The notes under the pieces were generated by a model that was not told where the DNA came from, made no database searches, and was given only the letters and a program-made list of their open reading frames with translations. The translations under genes were made by a program, and so were the position numbers. Below, piece after piece: positions 10,108 to 18,810 of a DNA stretch of 64,000 bases (position 1 is the stretch's first letter; each line of letters starts with the position of its first letter). The stretch comes from Candidatus Limisoma faecipullorum (GTDB taxonomy: Bacteria; Bacteroidota; Bacteroidia; Bacteroidales; Muribaculaceae), in assembly GCA_017694955.1 (NCBI GenBank), contig JADIMC010000053.1, positions 1 through 64,000 on the forward strand, given 5' to 3'.

Positions 10108-11472
10108 ATGGATATCAACAAGAAACCAAAAAGACCGCGTATTGGAGATAGTCAGAACACTGAAAACGGTCATTTTGAGAAAGTAACCTACAATCCCAAT
10201 TCTACTTACAGCGCCGGGCAGCCGCAAAGCAATGCAGACGGACAGCATGGCGAAAGAAATGACTACAGAAGCTACAATCAGAACAATTATGGAAACCGTG
10301 GCGGAAATTACGGGAACAACAACTATCGTGGCAACAACAACCGCTACAACCGCCAGCAAGGGAACTATAACAATTACAACCAGCAAGGCGGCGGATATGG
10401 CAACAACCGTCAGCAAGGTGGTTACAACAATTATGGAAACAACCGCCAACACGGATATGGCAACCGTCCGCAACAAGGTGGTTACAACAACTATAACCAG
10501 CAAGGCGGATACGGCAGCAACCGTCCGCAACAAGGCGGTTACAACAATTATGGCAACAACCGCCAGCAAGGTGGTTACAACAACTATAACCAGCAAGGCG
10601 GATACGGCAGCAACCGTCCGCAACAGGGAGGTTACAACAACCGCCAACAAAACGGATACAACCGCCGCAACAATAACAATCGTCCGCAACAGGGCAAACG
10701 CTTCACCCCTCGTCCACAGCAAATCATCTATGATATGCCGGAAATCGACCCGAATGAAGAAATTCGTCTTAACAAGTTCATGGCGAATGCCGGCATATGC
10801 TCTCGCCGCGAAGCCGACGAATTGATACAGAAGGGACAGGTGAAGGTCAATGGTGTGACTATAACGGAACTCGGAACGAAAATCAAACGCGACGACATAG
10901 TCGAATACAACGGCAAGGTAGTGACTCTTGAAAACAAGTGCTACATCCTGCTCAACAAGCCGAAAGACTGCGTGACGACAAGCGAGGACCCGGACGGAAG
11001 GCTGACTGTTATGGATTTGGTGAAGAATGCCTGCAAAGAACGCATCTATCCGGTGGGACGACTTGACCGCAACACAACCGGCGTGCTGCTTCTTACAAAC
11101 GACGGCGATTTGGCATCCAAGCTGACTCATCCTAAGTTTGTCAAGAAGAAAATATATCAAGTATGGACCGACAAGGACATTTCGGAAGACGACATGCAGC
11201 GTCTCGCCGACGGCATAGAGCTTGAGGACGGTCCGATACATGCCGATGCCATAAGCTATGTCAACGACCGCGACAAGAATCAGGCTGGAATTGAAATCCA
11301 TTCCGGCAGAAACAGGATCGTGCGCCGTATGTTTGAATCGCTCGGCTACCGTGTCACAAAGCTCGACCGTGTCTATTTTGCCGGACTGACAAAGAAAAAT
11401 CTTGCACGCGGAAAATGGCGCTATCTGACACAGGAAGAAGTAAACTACCTAAAACAAGGTGCTTTTGAATAA
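10108..11472 (+). CDS. rRNA pseudouridine synthase (RluB/RsuA-like) with long N/G/Q/Y/R-rich N-terminal region
   Basis: S4 domain (LNKFMANAGICSRREADELI...VKVNG) and GRLDRNTTGVLLLTNDGDLASKLTHP; TATATTTG at 9990-9997. Confidence 0.92.
   Translation: MDINKKPKRPRIGDSQNTENGHFEKVTYNPNSTYSAGQPQSNADGQHGERNDYRSYNQNNYGNRGGNYGNNNYRGNNNRYNRQQGNYNNYNQQGGGYGNNRQQGGYNNYGNNRQHGYGNRPQQGGYNNYNQQGGYGSNRPQQGGYNNYGNNRQQGGYNNYNQQGGYGSNRPQQGGYNNRQQNGYNRRNNNNRPQQGKRFTPRPQQIIYDMPEIDPNEEIRLNKFMANAGICSRREADELIQKGQVKVNGVTITELGTKIKRDDIVEYNGKVVTLENKCYILLNKPKDCVTTSEDPDGRLTVMDLVKNACKERIYPVGRLDRNTTGVLLLTNDGDLASKLTHPKFVKKKIYQVWTDKDISEDDMQRLADGIELEDGPIHADAISYVNDRDKNQAGIEIHSGRNRIVRRMFESLGYRVTKLDRVYFAGLTKKNLARGKWRYLTQEEVNYLKQGAFE
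10380..10645 (+). repeat. Coding tandem repeats (GGYNNYNQQGGYGSNRPQQ)
   Basis: About 59 nt near-identical block at 10474 and 10567 (93-nt period), plus shorter related units. Confidence 0.85.
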
Positions 11473-11498
11473 AAACCAATAATATTAAAAATACGCTG

Positions 11499-11541
11499 AC
11501 CTCCTTCCTTTCCACCATCACAATATGGAGGTGAAGGAGGT
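11499..11541 (+). promoter_or_regulatory. asnS leader hairpin pairing an SD-like with an anti-SD-like sequence
   Basis: ACCTCCTTC (11499-11507) complements GAAGGAGGT (11533-11541); 28 nt before the asnS ATG. Confidence 0.5.
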
Positions 11542-11569
11542 TGCTCATTAAAACAGAACATAAACAGAA

Positions 11570-12958
11570 ATGGAACGTACAAAAATATCCGAGATATGGA
11601 ATCCTGAATTAATCGGGAAAGACGTATGCGTCAAAGGTTGGGTAAGGACTCGCAGGGGCAACAAACACGTGCAGTTCGTCGCTCTCAATGACGGTTCTAC
11701 CATAAAGAACATACAAATAGTGTTCGATATGGAAAAATTCACCGAAGACCAGCTGAAACCCATCACCACTGGAGCAAGCCTCCACGTTGAAGGCAAGCTT
11801 GTGGAATCGCAGGGAAAAGGACAGACGGCAGAGATACAGGCTGAGACACTTGAAATCTACGGCACTGCCGATGTCAACGACTACCCTTTGCAAAAGAAAG
11901 GGCACACATTGGAATTCCTCCGCGAGAAAGCGCATCTCCGTCCACGCACCAACACATTCGGAGCGGTGCTGCGCATACGCCACACCCTGGCATTTGCAAT
12001 ACATAAATTCTTCAACGACCACGGATTCTTCTATCTCAACACTCCGCTAATCACGTCGAGCGACTGCGAAGGCGCCGGAGCAATGTTCCAAGTAACCACT
12101 CTCGACCTCAACAACGTGCCTAAAGGCGAAGACGGAAAAGTTGACTATTCACAGGATTTCTTCGGAAAACCGGCAAGCCTTACTGTCTCCGGACAGCTTG
12201 AAGGAGAGCTGGGAGCCACAGCTCTTGGTGCAATCTACACTTTCGGACCTACTTTCCGCGCCGAGAATTCCAACACACCGCGGCATCTTGCAGAATTCTG
12301 GATGATAGAGCCTGAAGTGGCTTTCAACGACATCAACGACAACATGCAGCTCGCCGAGGACTTCATCAAATATTGCATCAACTACGCTCTCGAGAACGCA
12401 GCCGATGATATCGAATTCCTCGCAAAAATGTACGACGAAGAGCTCGTTGACCGCCTTAAATCGGTTGTCAGCCACGAATTCGTGCGGTTGACATACACCG
12501 AAGGAGTAAAAATACTGGAAGAATCCGGTCATAAATTCGAATTCCCGGTATATTGGGGAGCCGATCTCCAGAGCGAGCACGAGCGATTCCTCGTGGAAGA
12601 GCATTTCAAGCGCCCGGTGATACTCACCGACTATCCGAAAGAAATCAAGGCTTTCTATATGAAACAGAACGACGACGGAAAGACAGTACGCGCCATGGAC
12701 GTGCTCTTCCCGAAAATCGGCGAGATAATCGGAGGCTCCGAACGCGAAGAAAGCTACGACAAGCTGCTCGCTCGCATCGACGAGCTTGGCATCCCGATGA
12801 AAGACATGTGGTGGTATCTCGACACGCGCCGTTTCGGTACTGTGCCACATTCAGGATTCGGCCTTGGGTTCGAGCGTCTGTTGCTGTTCGTCACAGGAAT
12901 GACCAATATCCGCGACGTGATACCATTCCCGCGCACGCCAAACAATTGCGAATTCTAA
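11570..12958 (+). CDS. asnS: Asparaginyl-tRNA synthetase
   Basis: [76 protein letters not shown]. Confidence 0.95.
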   Translation: MERTKISEIWNPELIGKDVCVKGWVRTRRGNKHVQFVALNDGSTIKNIQIVFDMEKFTEDQLKPITTGASLHVEGKLVESQGKGQTAEIQAETLEIYGTADVNDYPLQKKGHTLEFLREKAHLRPRTNTFGAVLRIRHTLAFAIHKFFNDHGFFYLNTPLITSSDCEGAGAMFQVTTLDLNNVPKGEDGKVDYSQDFFGKPASLTVSGQLEGELGATALGAIYTFGPTFRAENSNTPRHLAEFWMIEPEVAFNDINDNMQLAEDFIKYCINYALENAADDIEFLAKMYDEELVDRLKSVVSHEFVRLTYTEGVKILEESGHKFEFPVYWGADLQSEHERFLVEEHFKRPVILTDYPKEIKAFYMKQNDDGKTVRAMDVLFPKIGEIIGGSEREESYDKLLARIDELGIPMKDMWWYLDTRRFGTVPHSGFGLGFERLLLFVTGMTNIRDVIPFPRTPNNCEF

Positions 12959-12977
12959 TCAATACACAAATAACAGA

Positions 12978-13012
12978 AAGCGTGGCTGCCTTCCGGCAAC
13001 CACGCTTTTTTA
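12978..13012 (+). terminator. asnS terminator
   Basis: AAGCGTGG..CCACGCTT followed by T-run. Confidence 0.8.
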
Positions 13013-13032
13013 TGCCATCTAAATGCTGACAA

Positions 13033-14124
13033 TCAGATATACCGTGCGACTGCCGCATCAATATCGTCAATGTTGATGACCCGTTCCGAAAGCTCACCAT
13101 TACGGTTGATTATGAATATTGCGGGAAGTGCGCCCACATTGTAGCGCAACAGATTCTCCGACTGCGCGCCGGCAGGGTCATACACCGTTATCCACGGCAG
13201 ATTTTGCGCCGCTGATTTCCAATTGAACTCATTAGCGTCATAGCAGATTTGGAAAATCTGGAATCCGGACGACGCATATTTCTTGTAAAGCTCGGCAAAA
13301 TGCGCGTTCAAAGCCGGCGACTCGTCGGCAAGATACGTAGTGAAATTCAGCACGACCACATTACCCTTTGCTGCCTCCTCGCTCAAATGGCGCATTTTCC
13401 CGTTCCGGTCAATCAGGCTTATATCGATTATCTGAGATTCATTCACATATACCGTATCGGCTTTTCCTGTCGGTACGAAAGTGTTGCGTCTGCCGGCAAA
13501 AAACACATTTTTCAGCAATTCAGTCCGCGGGTCAGATGGCTTATGCGTGTCATATGCATTGGCAACTGCGCCAAGGATGCGCACGTCCTCACGGTCGTTG
13601 AGCGAATAAAGCGGACGGTCGCCTATTATCTTGTTCACCGTGTAATAGGCCACGATGCTCGAAGGGTCTTTCAATATCATCTCCGCGAATTCCACCTTCG
13701 CGCTGTCATAAGCCGGGTCGCCGTAAGGCAAGCTTGCCAGGCGACGGGAAATGCTGTCAACCCGCATCATCCACACCGCATTTTCCGACCCCGACAGCTC
13801 ATATCCTGAGTCGAACACCGCAGTATCTGTCTTTATTGTGACTTCATCAATACTGTCGATCGGGAAATAGATGAACTTGCCTTTACGGTCAAGCCTGAAA
13901 ATTTCAGGATATGCCGGCGCTTCCCCCGAGAATGAGAAATTACCGCCGCCGTCAGTCTTGATTGAGTCTATCACAATCCATCTGCCACTCAATGCACGCT
14001 CAAGCAACAAAGTCTCGCCGTCGGCATTCTCAACCGTACCGGCAACCTTAAACTCGTTCCCGCCGCTGCAGGCAGTAAGCAGGACGGCAGATATGGCTAT
14101 TGACAATATCGATTTCTTCATCAC
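13033..14124 (-). CDS. Lipoprotein with N-terminal DUF4369-like and C-terminal thioredoxin/TlpA-like domain
   Basis: Lipobox LTACSGG; AKGNVVVLNFTTYLADESPALNAHFAELYKKYASSGFQIFQICYD; lacks a CxxC. Confidence 0.75.
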   Translation of the reverse strand: MMKKSILSIAISAVLLTACSGGNEFKVAGTVENADGETLLLERALSGRWIVIDSIKTDGGGNFSFSGEAPAYPEIFRLDRKGKFIYFPIDSIDEVTIKTDTAVFDSGYELSGSENAVWMMRVDSISRRLASLPYGDPAYDSAKVEFAEMILKDPSSIVAYYTVNKIIGDRPLYSLNDREDVRILGAVANAYDTHKPSDPRTELLKNVFFAGRRNTFVPTGKADTVYVNESQIIDISLIDRNGKMRHLSEEAAKGNVVVLNFTTYLADESPALNAHFAELYKKYASSGFQIFQICYDANEFNWKSAAQNLPWITVYDPAGAQSENLLRYNVGALPAIFIINRNGELSERVINIDDIDAAVARYI

Positions 14125-14266
14125 ATATAATTTTTCACAAAGTTACACTTTATTCCCATATACACCAAACGCATATTGTCCCCTAAAACAGTCGCACCGC
14201 CCTGTATGACTGCGCATCGACGTTATGCGCGGCATCCATAATGCCGATTCACCCACCGTATCCTGT

Positions 14267-14314
14267 CCTACGGCTGAAGCCGCAGGTTAACTGTACGCAG
14301 CCGCCATGCGGCTG
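14267..14314 (-). repeat. Two-hairpin REP-like unit, inverted orientation
   Basis: Reverse complement CAGCCGCATGGCGGCTGCGTACAGTTAACCTGCGGCTTCAGCCGTAGG; matches 14411-14458. Confidence 0.8.
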
Positions 14315-14410
14315 ACTTCCCATCCTCAAACATACCACAGCACCACCTCTGCAGCACACCACATCACCACCACGGCGGCACGGCAACACAAAAACACACA
14401 GCAGCAGTGA

Positions 14411-14458
14411 CAGCCCTGAAGGGGCTGCGTACAGATAACCCGCGGCTTCAGCCGTGGG
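14411..14458 (+). repeat. Two-hairpin REP-like unit, direct orientation
   Basis: CAGCCCTGAAGGGGCTGCGTACAGATAACCCGCGGCTTCAGCCGTGGG. Confidence 0.8.
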
Positions 14459-14520
14459 ATAAGCGAGACACCCCACTCAGCCCCATAGGGGCTGCGCACC
14501 GCGACGCTGCAGACGGGGGC

Positions 14521-14550
14521 AAAAAAGAAGCGCGGCTCGCGCCGCGCTTC
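14521..14550 (-). terminator. Terminator for 14601-16310 gene / PUL operon
   Basis: GAAGCGCGGC-TCGC-GCCGCGCTTC followed on the minus strand by TTTTTT. Confidence 0.8.
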
Positions 14551-14600
14551 CCCTGTGTCCGGCCTGAGCCGGACGGTGCTACGTGTGTATGTAGATTTAC

Positions 14601-16310
14601 TTATTTCATCACCTTAACGGCAGTGTTGTCGTTGAACTTCAGGATATACAAGCCCTTAGCCAAATCCTGAGCCGGAACGACAGTAGTGCCCTCGATAGCT
14701 GCAGAAGCAACCTTCTGGCCAGCCACGTTGTAAACGTCAACCGAAGTAGCCGAAGCAGCCTCAACCTCGAAGTTGCCGTTAACCACATTAACCTTGTTAG
14801 CGCTCACCTCAACACCAGCAACACCAGCAACACCTTGCTGGATTCTAATCTTGTCATAACCACCATACTGAGTTCCAAGTTCCAAATCGAACGAACGGCC
14901 GCTAACACCAGAAGGCAAAGCATCTACTTCAACAACAAAATATTGATCAGCCTCGTCATTATAACCTACAGAAATCCAATCCGGAAGTTCCGTATAAGTT
15001 ATAAGAGTCGAAACAATGAAATTACTCTTGAACGCAACTTCTTTAGCCTCACCTGCAACATCAAAGGTCAACACATCCTCGTCCATCACAAACGAACCCA
15101 AAATTGCATTGAAGCAAATCAAAGGAGCAGAATAGAACGGCGTAGTAAAGTATTCACTTACCGGGATAAACATGTCTTCTCCAGCCGATATGTAACCACA
15201 GTTCTTGAGATAATAATTAGAATATTCTGTTTGGTCTCTATCCACATCAGCAAACAAGAAGAATGACTCAACGCTGGCATCCGTAGTTCCATAACCAGAA
15301 ATTTCAGCATATACAGCCTTGTCTATTGATAAAGCTATTTGAGACAGACCACCCAATGCATCTTCTTGATAAAACTTGAATTCTATAGAGCTGACTGTAC
15401 CACCTTCACCATCTGAACCAAGAGCAGTCACATCATTTGCATTAGCATATCCAGTAGCTAAAACTTCACCTTTCTCTCCATTTGTGAAATCGTATAATGT
15501 CATTGTAAGACGCGCGCTGTTCTTTAAACTGACATTAGTAGCAAATGTATAAGCAGTCTCAAGATAGTAAGGTGTAACAGGTGCAGAAAAAGCAAGACCT
15601 ATTCCCGTAATACCCTCTTCACGACCTGCGTCACCAAACCAATAGCCATTTCCATCCGCACCAGCACCAGTAATAGCAGTGTACAAAGTAAACGGCATTG
15701 CTGTTATACCCATGAAATCTGAATTAATTTGTGGGAGACCTGACGATACAACAGTGCCACCAAGCACATATTCCCCTGTTTGCGTCTGTCCCTTAACAGC
15801 CAAATTCCAACTTTTTTCACCTATTTTTAAAGTTGGCGTATTGGAATAAACCATATCATCATACGCAAACGTAAGATCTCTGTCATTTGAATAATAAGTA
15901 GCTGCTTCATAGTTTGAAGTAGCATCTCCAATCCCATATTCCCATGAAGAATCCCCGGAAGCAGTCGACATATTCATCCATGTATATTCCATATATGGAG
16001 CGACAAGCAACCATGCACCGGAATATGCGCCGAATTCGATAGACGGAGAAATATAATATGCACCAGCAGGAGCATCATATGCTACTGACAAATTTTCGTT
16101 CACTTTAGACGGTTTGGACAATTCTGCCTTTTCCATCTTAAGAGGTTTTACCTCTCGATTCAACAAGCTTTGGAGTTTCAAATCAGAAACAGGCATCTGC
16201 TTTGAAACCAAAGAAGCGTCAAAACCAACAGACGCACTTGTCTTCACTTCTGCTGTCGCCCCTGCTGCAACCGCAACAGACATAGCCACAAAAAGTAATG
16301 ATTTTTTCAT
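14601..16310 (-). CDS. Secreted protein with BACON-like domain and T9SS type A sorting tail
   Basis: Signal peptide; LPDWISVGYNDEADQYFVVEVDALPSGVSGRSFDLEL...IRIQQG (BACON-like); C-term VDVYNVAGQKVASAAIEGTTVVPAQDLAKGLYILKFNDNTAVKVMK. Confidence 0.75.
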   Translation of the reverse strand: MKKSLLFVAMSVAVAAGATAEVKTSASVGFDASLVSKQMPVSDLKLQSLLNREVKPLKMEKAELSKPSKVNENLSVAYDAPAGAYYISPSIEFGAYSGAWLLVAPYMEYTWMNMSTASGDSSWEYGIGDATSNYEAATYYSNDRDLTFAYDDMVYSNTPTLKIGEKSWNLAVKGQTQTGEYVLGGTVVSSGLPQINSDFMGITAMPFTLYTAITGAGADGNGYWFGDAGREEGITGIGLAFSAPVTPYYLETAYTFATNVSLKNSARLTMTLYDFTNGEKGEVLATGYANANDVTALGSDGEGGTVSSIEFKFYQEDALGGLSQIALSIDKAVYAEISGYGTTDASVESFFLFADVDRDQTEYSNYYLKNCGYISAGEDMFIPVSEYFTTPFYSAPLICFNAILGSFVMDEDVLTFDVAGEAKEVAFKSNFIVSTLITYTELPDWISVGYNDEADQYFVVEVDALPSGVSGRSFDLELGTQYGGYDKIRIQQGVAGVAGVEVSANKVNVVNGNFEVEAASATSVDVYNVAGQKVASAAIEGTTVVPAQDLAKGLYILKFNDNTAVKVMK

Positions 16311-16435
16311 AATTAAAGCATTTTAGTTATAGTTCGCTGTAAATTTAAAAATAAAAATTCAATTCAACGCAAATTCGTTTAATAAATTGTCTGGATGTAT
16401 AGCTTAATATACTATCCAGACAATCATAAAATCGG

Positions 16436-17752
16436 TCATTCACCCGCAGGCTTAGTTAACACAAAATAATCTTCCGCATTGTCTTTGCTGACTAACTTCA
16501 ATGTTTCCGGCATAAACGGCACACAGTTGAACACATCAACAGTATATGTACCATTCACAGCCTGAACAAAATCTTTCAAAGCAGGAATAGCATTTGAATA
16601 AGGTATCGAGTTATCATCTCCAGAGCCATCCGCCACAATAGAGATACCACCATCAGAAGGATTTAATTCCATATAGAACAATGCAATCATAGGATTGGAG
16701 GAAGACCTACTATGTATATTCACCTGCAAGGCAAAAGACGAGGTCAAAGCATCAAAGACAACACCCCAGTCCACAGTCATGCCAAGAGCTTCCGCTCCTT
16801 TAACCACAGCATCGTAGGCAGCAGCAAGTTCGCCAGACATATTGGCATAAGCACCTGTACCATCCAATGAAGCATCGATATCCCACGTCAATGAAGCATT
16901 TAACAGCTGGTCAATTAGAGACGGACCACTAATAACACCTGTCTGACCCTCGTCGATGCATTCAAGCTTTGAGCCGTCTTCCGACAACTTGAAGTTCTGC
17001 AATGCAAGGTCGAAATTGCGTCCTTCAAACGGAGTACAGAAATGTACCGTACCATCAAGACGCACTACAAACGGGTCGCTTACAGCATCGGTAGCCGGGT
17101 CGCCGCCCTCAGGCAAGAACACCATCACACCGTCAGAAACACTTATCGTGTAGTTCAATCCCCCAGCTGTCATTGTCAATTCAGGAACTTGTGTACTGAA
17201 CATAGCATCCATATGCTCCGTAATCTTATCGTAATAAGTCTTCCAGTCCTGGTCTGCCGGCATCTTGTAGAGATACACTTCCAGGCCATGCTTCTTGCCT
17301 TTCATCTTGAAATGCTCGGAATCGCCCTCATAAATCACGAACTCATAATCCCCATTATGACCGATACCGTCAGACGACGGGTCGGCAAAAGTATGAAGCA
17401 ATGAGTTATTGACATTAAAAGTCAATACCGGTCCCTGGTCAGAGATTATCTCATAATTGCCGTTCTGCTCCTTATATGCACCGCCAGACGAAACGGCATT
17501 GTTGGCAGCCATAAGTACATTCTTATGGGCATCGAACTTGACAATGATAGGATAACCCTTTTCGCTCTCGTTTGCAAAATATTCCATCACCCAACCGTTC
17601 TCGGCAGAGGTAAGCAATTCATAATATTCGTTGACCTTTGCCTCCGTACGCTGTGCCGACGACTGTTCCCATATATCGTCCTCCTGCTTGAAGCAAGAGC
17701 TCAAAGGCAGCAGCACTGAAGCACATAACAATATTCCAAATATTTTTTTCAT
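16436..17752 (-). CDS. DUF4302-like lipoprotein
   Basis: Lipobox LSSCFKQEDDIW; AEVNEYYELLTSAENGWVMEYF-type N-terminus seen beside SusCD/HExxH lipoproteins. Confidence 0.75.
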   Translation of the reverse strand: MKKIFGILLCASVLLPLSSCFKQEDDIWEQSSAQRTEAKVNEYYELLTSAENGWVMEYFANESEKGYPIIVKFDAHKNVLMAANNAVSSGGAYKEQNGNYEIISDQGPVLTFNVNNSLLHTFADPSSDGIGHNGDYEFVIYEGDSEHFKMKGKKHGLEVYLYKMPADQDWKTYYDKITEHMDAMFSTQVPELTMTAGGLNYTISVSDGVMVFLPEGGDPATDAVSDPFVVRLDGTVHFCTPFEGRNFDLALQNFKLSEDGSKLECIDEGQTGVISGPSLIDQLLNASLTWDIDASLDGTGAYANMSGELAAAYDAVVKGAEALGMTVDWGVVFDALTSSFALQVNIHSRSSSNPMIALFYMELNPSDGGISIVADGSGDDNSIPYSNAIPALKDFVQAVNGTYTVDVFNCVPFMPETLKLVSKDNAEDYFVLTKPAGE

Positions 17753-17769
17753 AATTCCTTACAAGCTAA

Positions 17770-18792
17770 TTATTGTTCAACACTTGTTTCTCCATTATCC
17801 GACTGTCCCGGCACCGGGATGTCGTAAACCTGCTTTCTCAATTCCTCAAGCACAGACAGGCTGTAGGTGTTCTGCACATGCTGCACCTCTTCGCGCAAAG
17901 CGTCGAGATCGGCACCCCAGGCATCACGGAACCAGTTGCGTGCAATCTCCACCTTCTGGTTGATCAAAGCCACGCCATCAACGCCATCAGCGTCCTCTGT
18001 CTCGACATAGCTCTCACCAACAAGTTCCCAGCCCTTAGCTGCATTTTCAAGCAAAGCGTTCCATTCGGCATCACGCATCGTGATATAGCGCGCGATAGTT
18101 TCCGCAAAGTCCTCACGAGGCTGGCTACTTGCATAATTCGAGACAAAGCCGAGCGAAGCTGTAACGCGCTCGTCACGGTCCTGCCATCCCAAAGCGTCAT
18201 AGTGCCCTACCGACAACGAATCGAAATTCTTCGGATAAGTCTTTGTCTGGTGAAGGATATGCGCGAACTCGTGATGCATAGTGATGAAGTAGTATTCATT
18301 CAGATTGTCGATACTCGAAACATCCATCTCGTTGACATAGAACAACGAAACTTTCAAACCGCCCTCCGCAAGACCAAGAACGATGGTATGATTGGCAGGA
18401 TTCACAGCCGGAGAGCCGATAAGATGGATGATCCGCGGGGAATTGGTCTTCATAAAGTTCTTGTCGGGCACAACCTTGTCATAGACGTCGAACCAAAGAT
18501 ACTTTGTCAGCACCGCAAGATCCACAGAGTTCTCGTATGTCGCCGGCACAAGGTTGTAGTTCATATCCGTGCCCACGTCCTGCAGCTTGTAGCGGAACTG
18601 TATGTTATAGGTCTGACGGAATGCCTCGTCGAGATATACATCGAGCTGATAAGTCGATGACTGCGGGTCAATCTCCACCACATCCGTAGGGAAAATGCTG
18701 TTAGGGTCGAGGTCGTCATCGCCGCAAGCCGCAAAGGCAAGCCCCATGCAGCAAGCCACCGCCGTCCTGAATATATAATTCTTGATTTTCAT
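17770..18792 (-). CDS. Substrate import-associated zinc metallohydrolase lipoprotein (TIGR04549-like)
   Basis: Lipobox FAACGDDD; HHEFAHILHQ contains HExxH; directly beside SusD/SusC. Confidence 0.85.
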   Translation of the reverse strand: MKIKNYIFRTAVACCMGLAFAACGDDDLDPNSIFPTDVVEIDPQSSTYQLDVYLDEAFRQTYNIQFRYKLQDVGTDMNYNLVPATYENSVDLAVLTKYLWFDVYDKVVPDKNFMKTNSPRIIHLIGSPAVNPANHTIVLGLAEGGLKVSLFYVNEMDVSSIDNLNEYYFITMHHEFAHILHQTKTYPKNFDSLSVGHYDALGWQDRDERVTASLGFVSNYASSQPREDFAETIARYITMRDAEWNALLENAAKGWELVGESYVETEDADGVDGVALINQKVEIARNWFRDAWGADLDALREEVQHVQNTYSLSVLEELRKQVYDIPVPGQSDNGETSVEQ

Positions 18793-18810
18793 AATTCCTC
18801 AATTATTACA

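Noticed and set aside
10380-10645. Possible CRISPR array
   Set aside because: Repeats are in frame, degenerate at codon level and lack uniform spacers; they encode the low-complexity protein tail.
10090-11301. 403-aa minus-strand ORF opposite the pseudouridine synthase
   Set aside because: Val/Leu/Thr-rich translation is the antisense of the repeat-coding sequence; the plus strand has clear S4 and synthase motifs.
14249-14670. Short ORFs (14249-14476 minus, 14407-14670 plus)
   Set aside because: They consist of translated hairpin repeats and terminator sequence.
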